Assembly (NCBI GenBank): GCA_973895155.1 | Contig: OZ316895.1 | Span: 17,050,001 to 17,114,000, forward strand | Source: Marsupella aquatica | Taxonomy: Eukaryota > Marchantiophyta | DNA length: 64,000 nt | Reading direction: 5' to 3' | Made by a program: the position numbers and the translations under genes | Shown: in pieces, positions 11,127-22,833 of the stretch | Position numbering within the stretch: position 1 is the first letter of the stretch | Layout: each line of letters starts with the position of its first letter | The notes under the pieces: generated by a model | Databases searched by the model: none | The model's input: only the letters and a program-made list of their open reading frames with translations | Told to the model about the DNA's origin: nothing

Positions 11127-11596
11127 TCGTTCGTTTCCAACACGAGACGGACGAAGGAACGAAGGAGAAAGAAGAAGATGCAGAGAAAGACGAGACGAGT
11201 CCAGACGAGACCAGACGAGACGAGAGCACACTGCAACTCTCCCCGTCAAGCATTCGGTGTAGTGTGGTGTCCTGTCCTGTTCTGTCCTGTTCTTCTTCTT
11301 CTCGTGCCTGCCTCCTCTCTTCTCCTCTCGCTCTTCCTCTCGCTCCCGCTGTTCCTCTTGCTGTCATTCTTTCCCCGACAGATTTCAGAGAATTCCATCC
11401 CCGGAAACGGAATACAGGACGATCATTCTTTCCTCGATCGATCTAGCCCGTGGGAGGCTGGAAGCTTAGATTAGAGGTCCGGCAACCTAATTGATCGGTT
11501 CCGAGGCAGCTGGACGCGAGGAGGGGGTTGGTCGAAGTGTAGTGGATTTGTGGAGGTTGTTTGCTGAATTTTGCGCGTTTTGAGCTTCTTTTAGCG
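11127..11596 (+). promoter_or_regulatory. Probable SEC24 promoter and 5' leader
   Basis: This pyrimidine-rich stretch lies between the tandem array and the SEC24 start. It has a short AGACG-type repeat (about 11190-11226) followed by CT-rich DNA, as is usual for plant leaders. No clear TATA box was identified, and the transcription start cannot be placed. An in-frame ATG at 11561 would add twelve residues to SEC24. The ATG at 11597 has the better context (GCGATGG). Confidence 0.45.
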
Positions 11597-14500
11597 ATGG
11601 GGATGGAGGGGGATTGGACTCCCACTCCGCCAGCACCTCCCTCCGGACCTCCCACTGCTTCAGGTTTCGCTGGTGGTCCGCCTCAACAGAATTTTGGATC
11701 CACGGGGCAGTCGGTGGTTCCCGGGACGATGAATCAAGGTTTGCAAGGGCCTCGAGGCCCTCTGGGCAACAACAGCGGCTCCTTTAGGCCACCAGGGCAA
11801 TCGATGGCTGCCCCCGGGATGAATCCAGGTTTTCAAGGTCCTTCCAGGGCACCCATGGGCAACAGCAGTGGTCCTCCTGGAGTCCCTGGCGGTTTCAGAC
11901 CACCTGGGCAGGCTGTGCCACCGTCTTCGAATCAACAGCTTCCGGTAGGAGGACCTCGAGTGAATTCCAACGGGCCTCCTCAAGGCGTCCCTGGATACGG
12001 AGGAGCCCAAGCGCAACAGTTTTCAGGTCAGCCTGCATTTAGGCCACCGTTTGCTTCTGGTCCACCCAATGTAGGTCCCCCTGGTGTAAGGCCAAGTTTT
12101 GCAAATTCTATTGCTCCTGTGGCTGCTGCTGCTCCTCCTGGACAGGGCCGAGGTGCAGGACCTCCCCCGGGTAGATTTGGACCTCCTCAGCAACAGCAGG
12201 CAGGCGGACCACCATCTGCGATTAGCGCAGGAAGGGGATTTCAGCAGCAGCCCGGTCCATTGAATGCACCGCCCAGCAATGTAGCATTCAGAGGATCATC
12301 ACTAGGAGTTTCTGCTTCAGGACCACCTCCAGCTTCGTCAGGAGGTCTCAATTACTCTCAAGCAGCTGCATCTCAGCTAGGCCAAGCAGGGATCAGTCCT
12401 CAATTTCCCGGAGCTCCAGCAGCTGCAGCAACATATCCACCATCAGGGCCAATTCCGGCATCGGGAGCATTTCCAGGTCCAAGTGGGGGCCCTCCTCGTG
12501 GCCCTCCTCCAAGCCAGCTCGGTGGTCAAGCCCCACCGAGAGGCTCTGTTCCGCCCTATGGACCTGAAAATGTGCCCTTGTCGTCACAATTCCAGAATTT
12601 GAATGTGGGCCAGCAAATGCAAGGTGGATTTAGTGGTCCTCCTCGTCCAGGTTTTGGTCCTCCTGCAGGCAGTGGCACGGATGGCGGAGCTCCACCAACT
12701 TGGCAACAGACTGGACAAGGGACTGCACAGGGACCTCCCCGGCGCATCTACCCAGATCCTCTCGGTGGCCCCCCTACGGTAAGCAATGTTTTCCAGGCGG
12801 GTCGAGAATGTCGGGTCGTGAGTGTGAATTTGTTCAAAGATGCCTGCCTACACCTGATAAACACACAACAATGGATTTAGTAACTTAGGTTGAAGATGCG
12901 AACTTCTTTCAAAGTTGATAAAGTCAAGGAGCATTTTTGAAAGTGGGCACAGAGGACTGAGCTTTTAAAGTAAGATCGGTTGGTTTTGAAATTAGGAAGA
13001 TCTTCGATTTATTACTTTTTCTGGAGGGGTTTTCATTTCTTTCTCTTAGCTTGTGGCATAAATGAATACTAACTGAAAACAAGTGAACAATTAAATGCAG
13101 GGTGCTCAACCACCCCACGGACCTGGTGTTCCTCAGCAATATACTCATCCTCCTTCTCATCTTCCTCCAAGCATGGGGCACCATCCAGGGGTTGTGGAAA
13201 AATATGCTCCAGGAATTGCAGGGATGTCTCAGCCTAGTTCACCTGCTCCTCCAAATCCGCAATCCGGGGCTTCCCGGATTGACCCCAATCAAATTCCCAG
13301 ACCTCTTCCTGGAGCTACGTCGATTGAGTTTGAGACTCGTGTTAATGGGCAACCAAACCTTCCTCCGGTAAGTGACCACCTTTGGCACTGCGAATATTTT
13401 TGCCTTGAAGGATGGATTATCTGTTGCTTAAAATGCTGCTGCCAATTGAATCGTGGGCTAATAATTGGTTATCTCTCTTTTTCTTTTCATCTTTCAGTCG
13501 GCCACTGCCAACTTCATTGTCAGGGACACCGGCAACTGCAGCCCACGATTGATGCGATCTACTCTCAACCAGGTTGGACATGAGACGTTAAAAATCTTAG
13601 GATTGTTAGACATTATTTTGCAGCAGTCATTTCGAGGTGCACTCCGTTCAACTGAAAATTTGTCAAATCGTTTTGGTTGGTGAGATATATTCTTGCATTG
13701 TGAAGTTAAAATGACTTTAGCTTCAGTTTAGCCCTTGGTTTGACGAAGGGCCATGTTTCGTTCATCTATGGGTCCCTCGATCCTTGGGCCCTCCATCATC
13801 GGGGCACAGACAACATATTAACAAGACGATGTCGTAATGAGGGTCTTACGAAAATGTCCATACTCTTTAGATTGCCCATCGGTGTTAATCAGGTTGAAAA
13901 TTCTCAGTTTCACAGACAGTTCACTATTGTAATGTCTGCTATTCCCTGTGCCACTCAGTTAATAAATTCAAACCTTACATTTATGGTGATTTGACATAAG
14001 CATCTTTGCAACCTTCTGGATCTGACTCGGTGAGTTGTGATGTAGATTCCATGCTCTGGTGATCTCCTGGGTACATCAGGCATGCCCCTAGCTGTGATGG
14101 TGCAACCATTCGCCTTGCCTCATCCCTCGGAAGAGCCAATACAGGTGAAGTATTCCGCTAGTGGACTGAACTTCACTTAAACGGAGGGGATATGGTTGAG
14201 CACATTATTATCGTCACAAAGATCGTTGTTGCCTGGGCTTTGTCAAGTTTTTTATCGATCTAGGAACCTCGCAACTTTGGTGTGTCCTGAGTTCTACATC
14301 CAATGTGGTTTTCCTTGCAGGTAGTTGATTTTGGTGATAGTGGCCCCGTCCGCTGCTCTCGATGCAAAGCATACATCAATCCTTTTATGAAGTTCATAGA
14401 TCAAGGACGACAGTTCACGTGCAACTTATGTGGTAAGCATTTTACTCGGAAGAATTCTCTAATAGATTAGGGTGTGCGGCTGAGCCTTTGCAATTAAGAA

Positions 14501-17500
14501 TAATTGAATGCACAGTTGCAGAGATAGTCGGAAAGACTCGGTGTACATGTCTGGATCCCTCCTCAAAATGGCGATGGAGAATTGCAAATAAGCTGGAGCC
14601 TGACCATGAATGCTCGTCGTGGGTTTGTGCTTCTGCTGCTGCTCCTTCTCACTTGGTGATGAGAAAGGTGTCAAGGCCTCTTTGGCTTTGAGACGAACGT
14701 GTTATCGATCCATTCGCTTTAAATATGACAGCCCAACGTTTGTTTCACAGGATTTACAAATGAGACCCCAAGAGACTATCATTGCAATTTGGGACCAGAT
14801 GGTCGTCGACGAGATGCTGATCAGCGCCCGGAGCTTTCTAAAGGCACAGTGGAGTTTGTTGCATCCAAGGAATATTTGGTAGGTTGGGCTTGTCAATCAT
14901 GGGAGTTTTTCGGTTCTGTTGTGCAGAATGGTCGGTCAAGGACAGATAATGAATATTATAATAGGTGCATTGTTGTCTGAACGCAATTTGAGCCACTTGC
15001 GTCCCTCATACTTTTGTTATATGGCTGTGTTTGCAGGTACGGCCTCCCATGCCAGCGGTCTACTACTTTTTGATAGATGTTTCGTCCACGTCTGTGCAAA
15101 CAGGAGCTGTAGCTGCAGCCTGTAGTGCCATTAATCGGGCACTAGCAGATCTCCCAGTGAGTATCTGATACATTTTGACCTGTCTCCTTATATTTGTGTG
15201 GAAATAAGGGTTGTGTGTGAAAATCATCGTCCGGAGTCTAGTCCTGACGGCAGTGCATGCAAGCAGCGCGTGTGTTCAGCTCGCCATCTACTGAAGCTTC
15301 GCTAATGAACATAAACTATACGAGGTCCTCCGCTGAAGCAATTGTCGGCAATGATTTGTGACTGTGGAGCACGGCGTTGTCACCTTGGAGATCTCTACAA
15401 GGGACTTGGTTATGTTTTGGCATTTCTCACAATTAAGTGTTGTGATTATTCCTGCACAGGAAGGTCCTCAGACCATGGTTGGGATTGCAACTTTTGACAC
15501 TACAATTCATTACTACAGTATCAATAAAAATCTCCAGCAGGTGAGCCTTGTACCCGTATTTATCAAGTTCCTTAGTTTCTTCAGGAGCCAGTTTCTGTTG
15601 CTCCCTCAATTATGACATCAGGCTAAGTAGTCCTTGCAAGTTTTGCTGTGCGAATATTTTACCACTGCTTCCCAATGTGACAGGCGGTGATGTTGTTAGT
15701 TCCAGATTTGTAGGAGCAGTACTTTAGTCTTACTTAATTGTCACAACTGCTTCTCACTTGGCAGGCGGCAATGTTGGTAGTTCCAGATATTCAAGATGTT
15801 TACACCCCACTTCAGTCAGACCTAATTGTTCCTCTTTCAGAGGTTCGTCCTTTCGGATTTACTGCCATGCATATGAAGTGCGTTGTGTGGGAGCAATCTA
15901 GAGTGGTAATGCCAAGGAAGGAAGTGCTGTTTCACTTTGTTAGTACGGGAACAAGCGGATGACAGAGTGGTTCAGTATGCGCACAAGGGCTTCTTGTAGG
16001 TGATGTCTTGATCAGAAGCACTACCATTGAGTCAGTAGAATTCTGAAATGACTGATCTATGTGGAGGATTTACACGGTAGATCCCAGCTATTGTACATGA
16101 ATCATTGATGGAGAGTAGGGTCCAGGTGAAAAGTCTGTTATTGCCTGCCAAATGGGTGGCTTTGGCGCTTTATCTCTTAACTTCTTGGTTGATCTGTTTT
16201 GACTCGACCGGCAACAGGTACGGGAGCAAGTAGAGCAGTTACTGGAGAGTATACCCAGTATGTTTCAGAATAATCGAATTCCTGAGGCTGCTTTTGGTGC
16301 AGCCGTCAAGGTTGGTGCATTATATTTTGGTGGATGAAATAAACACGTCTCTTAACAATTTGGAGACAGTTGACCCTTCATCATTTTCGGAATCCTGTCA
16401 AGGTTTTAGAACAATTCGGAGTTCAGTGAAGGTCATCTAAGGAGTGTAGTGGCTTTTTCGGGGGTTGACTGCCATGGGTGGGTGTCTGATTTATGATGGC
16501 GTAAACTCTGAAACTTGTAATCAACGTCTTTGTATAGGGTGCCTTCCTTGCAATGAAATCAACCGGGGGAAAGCTGCTAGTATTCCAGTCAGGTAAGGCA
16601 TCTTATTGAAGAGGCGACTGAAATCCGGCTTTGTGACATGTTTTGCACTTCCAAATAGTGCTATCAGTGGACTTCATGAGTTGACGGTGTTTGATTACAT
16701 ACGATAAATGTTTGCTTTTCCTACACATTGCAGCACACAGCTAGTTGTTACTCTGGCAGCTTCATCTTGCAGCAATGCTCTTTAATTTGCCGTCGTGATG
16801 CCTCTTGTTTGTAGTTGGTTTGCCAGTGCTTATTCTTGTTTTTAATTGCTTGTGATTCATTTGCCTGAGCTAGAGTATGTGTAGCCTTCTCTCTGCAGAT
16901 GAATTGAGATCAAGATAAGTAATTAATATCTCAATTCGTACTCTGCAGTGTTGCCGTCAGTTGGAATTGGAGCACTCACACCAAGGCAGAGCGCAGGGCG
17001 ACTTGGTGGGGAGAAGGTAAGTGCACTATCTTGACCTAGACGGCCAGTGTGGGTGGAATTCAAGATTTTGAACTCTCGATCAAAAACTTTGCTTTTATAC
17101 CTTACATGATGGATGATGGATTGCCATCCCAGAGTTTTGTCACACAAGTCGGGAGTCACATTCGTTGTCTAGGTCGGTTTTTTCCAAGTTTGGTATGGAT
17201 CAGGCCACTTGAAAGTTTTCAGTTTTCAGTTTTCAGTACAACTGAGCCTGTTGTATCCCCTTCACGTGTTTTCAGGAATATCTAAAGTTGCTGCAACCTT
17301 CTGACAAAATTCTCAAAACCATGGCTATTGAATTTGCCGAGTTTCAGGTTTGTGCCATGGCTGTCCGTTTTATTTGAACCTTTGTCGCAATTTAACTTTT
17401 GTCAAAATTCTCTGCGAATCCAAATTAGCTCGAACAGAATATTGAGCAGCCTCCAGGTTTTTTGTCTATCGACAACATAATCTTCCACAGTGCTTGCCAA

Positions 17501-20500
17501 GTCTATCGATAACACAGTCTGGCATAGTGCTTGCCTAGACTATCTAGAGATTCGTAGCCAGAGATTCGTTGAGCAACTTGTAAGTGCGCATCAAAGAGTT
17601 AAAATGGAGGTCACTTGTGAGATTATTCTCATCTGCCTTCAAGTCGCCTGCTCCAGCTGATACCGCGCAACGCTTTGCACGACGAAACTTCTAAGAGAAA
17701 AGTTTCTGTCAAAATATATGTTTCCTAGAAAGTTTTCTTGTGCTTGTCCAATTCAGTATCTTGATGTCGAGAGTTCCTGAATGTTTTTGCAGGTCTGTGT
17801 CGAATTGTTCATCATGTCACAGGAGTATGTGGATATCATGTCGGTTGCTGTTGTGCCCCGGACTACTGGCGGCCAGGTTAGTACAAGACACAACATGAAG
17901 AAGACTATGAATATAATGGGATTAGATCTGTCCAAATTTTGTTTGGTGATATATCCTGAACCCAACCTTATCTCCAAGAGTTGCCTTAACCAGTAAGAAA
18001 AAAACTGTGGTCTGGCAACTGCATTTGGTGGGCATTGTCGTCGTTTGTACCTTAAGAAAGTTTTTTGTGACCTACGGTTTAAGTTAGTTTACTGATCAGC
18101 CTGCAAAGAGTAATTCGGTTCAGAGCTTGACTTCTATTGCAGGTCTATTATTATCATCCTTTCTCAGCAGTGGCAGATTCTGCAAAACTATACAATGATT
18201 TAAGGTGGAATGTTACCAGACCACAGGGGCTGGAGGCGGTCATGAGAGTTCGTTGCAGTCAGGTCTGTCGTACTTTTCGTGTTGACTTGAATAGATAGGA
18301 ACATTCTAGGCAGTGACGTTATTATGGACTCGGTGGATGAGGTTGTCTGTACTCATTAGTGCAAGTTAGTTTTGGTGAAGACAGTCTTTGGCCAGGTTCT
18401 GTGGACTTGGGTTTTAACGGTTCAGTTGGAGGAATACCTCAGGCAGCTCGTTCTATGAATTGTACGTTAAATGTTTTATCTGATATCTGTATGTATACTG
18501 CCGGTGAACAGGGTTTGCAAGTACAGGATTATTCTGGAAACTTTTGTAAGCGGATTCCAACTGACGTTGATCTGCCTGCGGTTAGTCTTGATCCTTATTC
18601 TATTCATTCCTCTCTAGGAGGGTCTGCATTTTTATTTAGGACCACTAACCCCTGCCGGTAGATCTTTCAATGAATTATTGCATTTGTCTTTTACGTTCAG
18701 CAACAGGTACTTTGTACACAACGAATATAAATTTAAAGCATAGTCCAAGGACGTACACTAGTCTCTTCGATGGTTTTGTCTGGTCTTGATGAATTGGGAC
18801 TAAAGCTACAACTTTACTGCTCATATCGCAGATTGACTATTAGGACCGGAAGTTCGTTAGTCTTTGTGCTGTTTTAGTTTCAATTAAGGCTAAAGCTTTG
18901 GGCGGAAATTCTAGTTTCATATTGAAGTTATTGTTGGTTGTGATGATGTTCAGATCGACTGTGATAAGACCATCATGGTTACCTTCAAGCATGATGACAA
19001 ATTTCAAGACGGGGCAGAATGTTGCTTTCAGGTATTGCAGTAATCTTGTAATAACGTTTTGACAATCAGTTTGATACTTAAGATAGATACCAAGGTAAGG
19101 AGTTCAGAATGGCATTGCCGGATGGCTTGATTTGATTTGCAGGCCATCCTTCGTGAGATATAAATGACTTTGACGATCCTCAGGTTGGTTGATTGATTTG
19201 TTAACTTTACTTTTACTCCATTTGCAGTGTGCGTTGTTATATACCACTTTAACGGGTGAACGTCGGATTCGGGTCATCACACTTTCCCTGTCATGCACCA
19301 CAGTCCTCAGTAATCTCTTTCGGGGAGCTGATTTGGATGCTCAGTTTACTTACCTTTTGAAGCATGGTAAGACCAAAATCTACCTACTCTGTTTTCAGCC
19401 TCTTTGTTATATTTTCTTCATAATTCACATCATTTTATCTTTCAATCATTATTGGTCAGATAATTCTCTCGTTTGTCATGAACTGAGGTGACCTGGGAAC
19501 GCACTTGTAAGGCTTCTAATGGCGAGCTTACAATCTCTTTTGCAGCTGCACAGGAAGTCCCAATGTTGCCACTGTCTCAAGTGAGGGACCAGATTACATC
19601 CCAATGTGTAAACATTTTGTACACTTACCGCAAATTTTGTGCCACGGCTTCTTCTTCCGGACAACTCATTTTACCAGAAGCTTTAAAGCTGCTTCCGTTG
19701 TACACTCTTGGTACTTCCGGCAACCTTCAGATTGGCTTTGTTTGCATATAAGTGGGTGATGTGTGTGAATTCAATGCGTCCAAGTCCGGCAGTTGGTAGA
19801 TTATGTGTGAAGTCAAGGATATTGCAATTAAACTATGCCACAAAAGTTGTGTACTTATTTTTGCCATCTCTGTACAACTTCGAGTTTCAGATTGTTAGCC
19901 CTCAAATTAACTTCAATTTAAAAAAGAGCATTCTAAGAATTTTGGATGTTGGATGCGACAACCCTGCCAAGTCGATCTGATTTCGATGGATCCAGAACGT
20001 CACATTTAATTCAGCTGATTCTCGATTGATTTGCATGCTGCTGCAGCTCTGACAAAAAGTGTTGGCCTCCGTATGGACGCCCGTTCTGACACTCACGTTG
20101 ATGAGCGCACATATTGGACTACCCGAGTGGCTTCACTTCCGGCATCTCTGTCAATCCCTGCTGTCTATCCTCGCATGTTTGCCATTCATAATTTGCCATC
20201 CAAGGTTGGGTTTAATTTCTCTAAAGCTGTGATTTGAAAAAATCTGTTCTTCTTATTCCAAGTCACTGTAATATATAGGCACTGGACGAAATAAGCAACA
20301 CGTGGCTGATTTTATTCTGTTTTTCTTAGGAGGAATTGGGGGGTGCTATACTACCTGCTGTAGTGCCACTATCGAGTGAAAATCTCGACCAGGATGGGAT
20401 CTTTTTGCTGGAAACAGGAGAAGATGCTTACCTATATGTCGGCAAGCAAGCAGCTGTCGAGCTTCTCCAACAACTATTTGGTGTGAATTCTGTAGATGAT

Positions 20501-21273
20501 GTTGTCAGTGGGCAGGTACTTTCAGATCCTGTCCGGGCATTTGCTTTGCGGATAAGAGTAGTGCAAGGGCTCTTGAATTCTATCTTTCCAATACTTCGAA
20601 AAAGGCTGGCCTGTGGATTGGACTCCGGATCTCAACATCCTCTAACAGCCGTTTGACTTTTATATTGCTTGCAGCAAGCTGGACCTAAGTGATTGACCTA
20701 GCTTAGGATTCTTAGGCTGAATCTGTCTCTTTGGTGTTTGGACAACCATGTCAACGTCACCGCAAGATGTGTAATGTGTGACCTTGTGGTGTTTGGCAGT
20801 TTGTGCTTCCTGTTTTTGACAACGAGCCATCGAAAAGACTAAATGAAATAATCAATGAGATCCGCCAGCAACGATCTTCATATTTGCGGTAACTGCTTAA
20901 GAGGCTGGCATTGAGCATTTGTTTTTCTCGTCTGTGGACTGCTCAGTATTGACTGTTCTAGCTTTGAGTGTGTTACTTATTATCGGGTGATGTCTTGCAG
21001 GCTACGATTATTGAGAAGAGGAGACCCTTTAGGTAATTTCGTCAACGTAAAGGCTTTACCGTCATTTTTTCTTTCTATTTCGGAAACCTGCATCAAAGCA
21101 ATTAACTATGATGAGCTGTGTCTATGTCCAGATTGAGAACTAACAGTAGTCTATGTCTGGATTCAGAATTTTTGTTCTTCTCGTTTTTGGTGGAGGACAA
21201 GTCATCATCTGGCTTGTCGTATGTCGAGTTTTTGGTCCATGTACACCGGCAAATTCAAAACAAAATGACTTGA
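11597..21273 (+). CDS. SEC24C: COPII coat protein SEC24 (CEF/SEC24C type), 24 exons
   Basis: SEC24 is the cargo-binding inner COPII coat subunit and works with SEC23 at ER exit sites. Exons: 11597-12778, 13101-13367, 13498-13572, 14046-14144, 14321-14432, 14751-14878, 15037-15156, 15460-15540, 15765-15842, 16218-16310, 16538-16592, 16949-17016, 17276-17347, 17793-17876, 18143-18262, 18512-18580, 18954-19031, 19228-19366, 19546-19710, 20047-20204, 20330-20515, 20800-20888, 21001-21032, 21167-21273. All junctions are GT-AG and phases match, giving 1218 residues. About 480 Pro/Gly/Gln-rich residues come first, then FIVRDTGNCSPRLMR, a zinc finger (Cys553, 556, 575, 578), the trunk from about 622 (YYFLIDVSS), helical and gelsolin-like parts, and an end in HRQIQNKM. 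The wording follows the Arabidopsis CEF/SEC24C branch rather than SEC24A. The Pro-rich N-terminus is longer than in Arabidopsis. No frame is broken. Confidence 0.95.
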
Positions 21274-22296
21274 TTCACTCGGAGCAGTTCTTCTTACCTT
21301 TTTTTAATGTTCATAGTTTACAATCCTAGAACTTTAGAGGATAGATCACATATTTGTTGAGAGCAGTTATTATTGCCCTTTACCCTTTCGAAGAGAAGAT
21401 GCCAGCCTTTGAGGGCCGTTTTCACTTCGGATTAGGAATTGTCCAAGATTTAATGTATTGATTATGCGGTGCCAGGAGAGAAAGCTCCGCACGAGAAACA
21501 CGGGTGATATTGGATGGCTTCGTTGATTTTGTGTCTGTACAATTCTAATTTGCTTTTCTTCGCGAGCGTCCAATTCTCCATATTGCTAATAAAAAATCTC
21601 ACAGAATAGAGAGTTTTTGTTGTGCCCTAATTTTCACCGTTAGGGTCGTGTATATGATTTCTGGTCAAGATACATACAGCCACAATATAAATAGAAGTAC
21701 ATCATATAGCGTTTGTTCTGTCCTCTATTCTCTTCCGTCAGGAAGGTCATGTTAATGTGTGGACATGTCTCTTTTGAAGTCCCGAATTTCACCAATCGAG
21801 CTGTCTCACTGGATCCGCTGACACGGGACAAATGCTTTGTGAAAATAATCTGTCTGGGGGAATGCATCATTCATGTGTCTAGCCAAGCAGTGGGAGGCCA
21901 AAGAGATCTAAATCACTGCTGAGTTGTTGAAAGGGCGTATGCTCTCCATTACATTTACAAGGGTTCCTAGAAGGGCTCCTCTAGTTTGAAATTATGTCAC
22001 CGTCTTGGATGAGTGTGATAACCCACTAGTGACTGATTTGCTATGCTTTCTTTATGAATTCCGTGCTTACCCTTATTACCGAGGTGCAAATCTGTGTTTT
22101 TCATAACAAAATTAACCCCAACTGTAAACTTCTGGGACAGCACCAGCATGGGAAGCAGTTTCAATGCTTTGCCGACCTACCGTAGGTGTCCAGCGCCTGG
22201 AACTTGGAAAACTTCTCGAATAACTTGTACAAATTCTCCAGATACACATGAGGATCTGTTCTCAGTGCATCGAGGTTCATGAATTTTCTGGAGCAG
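21274..22296. other. Intergenic DNA and probable SEC24 3' UTR
   Basis: No coding region is recognised. The minus strand at 22161-22343 has an open stretch that overlaps the end of the next entry in another frame and could be its continuation after a frameshift. Confidence 0.5.
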
Positions 22297-22833
22297 CTAA
22301 TGTTGGAACATTGCGTCCTCTTGACACCATCTCTCATACTCATTCATGAGTGAAGACGAATTTGAATGAATGTCGATAAGTCTCATTTTTTTGGACCTGA
22401 GAACGACTCCCAGCTTGTTTAGCTTCGTCCATGCCGCTTTGAGCTGCACTCGAGTGTAGATCCCAAAAAACCTTCGCTTCTTGATAGCCTGTGACTGTTG
22501 GCCTACTGCCATATCACTACTTTCCATGAACATCCGCTCTGGTTCAATTGGTTTCCCTACCACAGCGCTTCCATTCTGTCCGCAGTCATCACCTCTGCAA
22601 TCTCTGAGCTGCTCGTCACCATATGATCCGAGCTCCCTTTGCTCAATTCCATGCTGCATGTGAAGCTCCTGCTGGCAGAAGATCCTTTCCTCATGTTGTG
22701 CCATCAGGGTCCCTATCATGTACAAAAACTCGTCGCTCTCTGGACTCCATAACTCTTCCAGCAGATCTGGGGTGTCTAGCCTTGTTCTGCTGGTGTCAAT
22801 CCCGGAGCCTTTATCAGATGGCAAATCCTCCAT
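22297..22833 (-). CDS. Unrecognised 178-residue reading frame
   Basis: This minus-strand frame starts MEDLPSDKGSG and has a plain acidic first half. A basic segment follows (KKRRFFGIYTRVQLKAAW), and it ends near ERWCQEDAMFQ. I do not recognise the family. A second frame overlapping its 3' end (22343-22161) includes NLDALRTDPHVYLENLYK and looks protein-like. The real product may therefore continue there through a frameshift or a small intron, or the locus may be a decayed gene. The plus strand of the same stretch has short frames but no motif. No promoter or intron could be placed. Confidence 0.35.
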   Translation of the reverse strand: MEDLPSDKGSGIDTSRTRLDTPDLLEELWSPESDEFLYMIGTLMAQHEERIFCQQELHMQHGIEQRELGSYGDEQLRDCRGDDCGQNGSAVVGKPIEPERMFMESSDMAVGQQSQAIKKRRFFGIYTRVQLKAAWTKLNKLGVVLRSKKMRLIDIHSNSSSLMNEYERWCQEDAMFQH

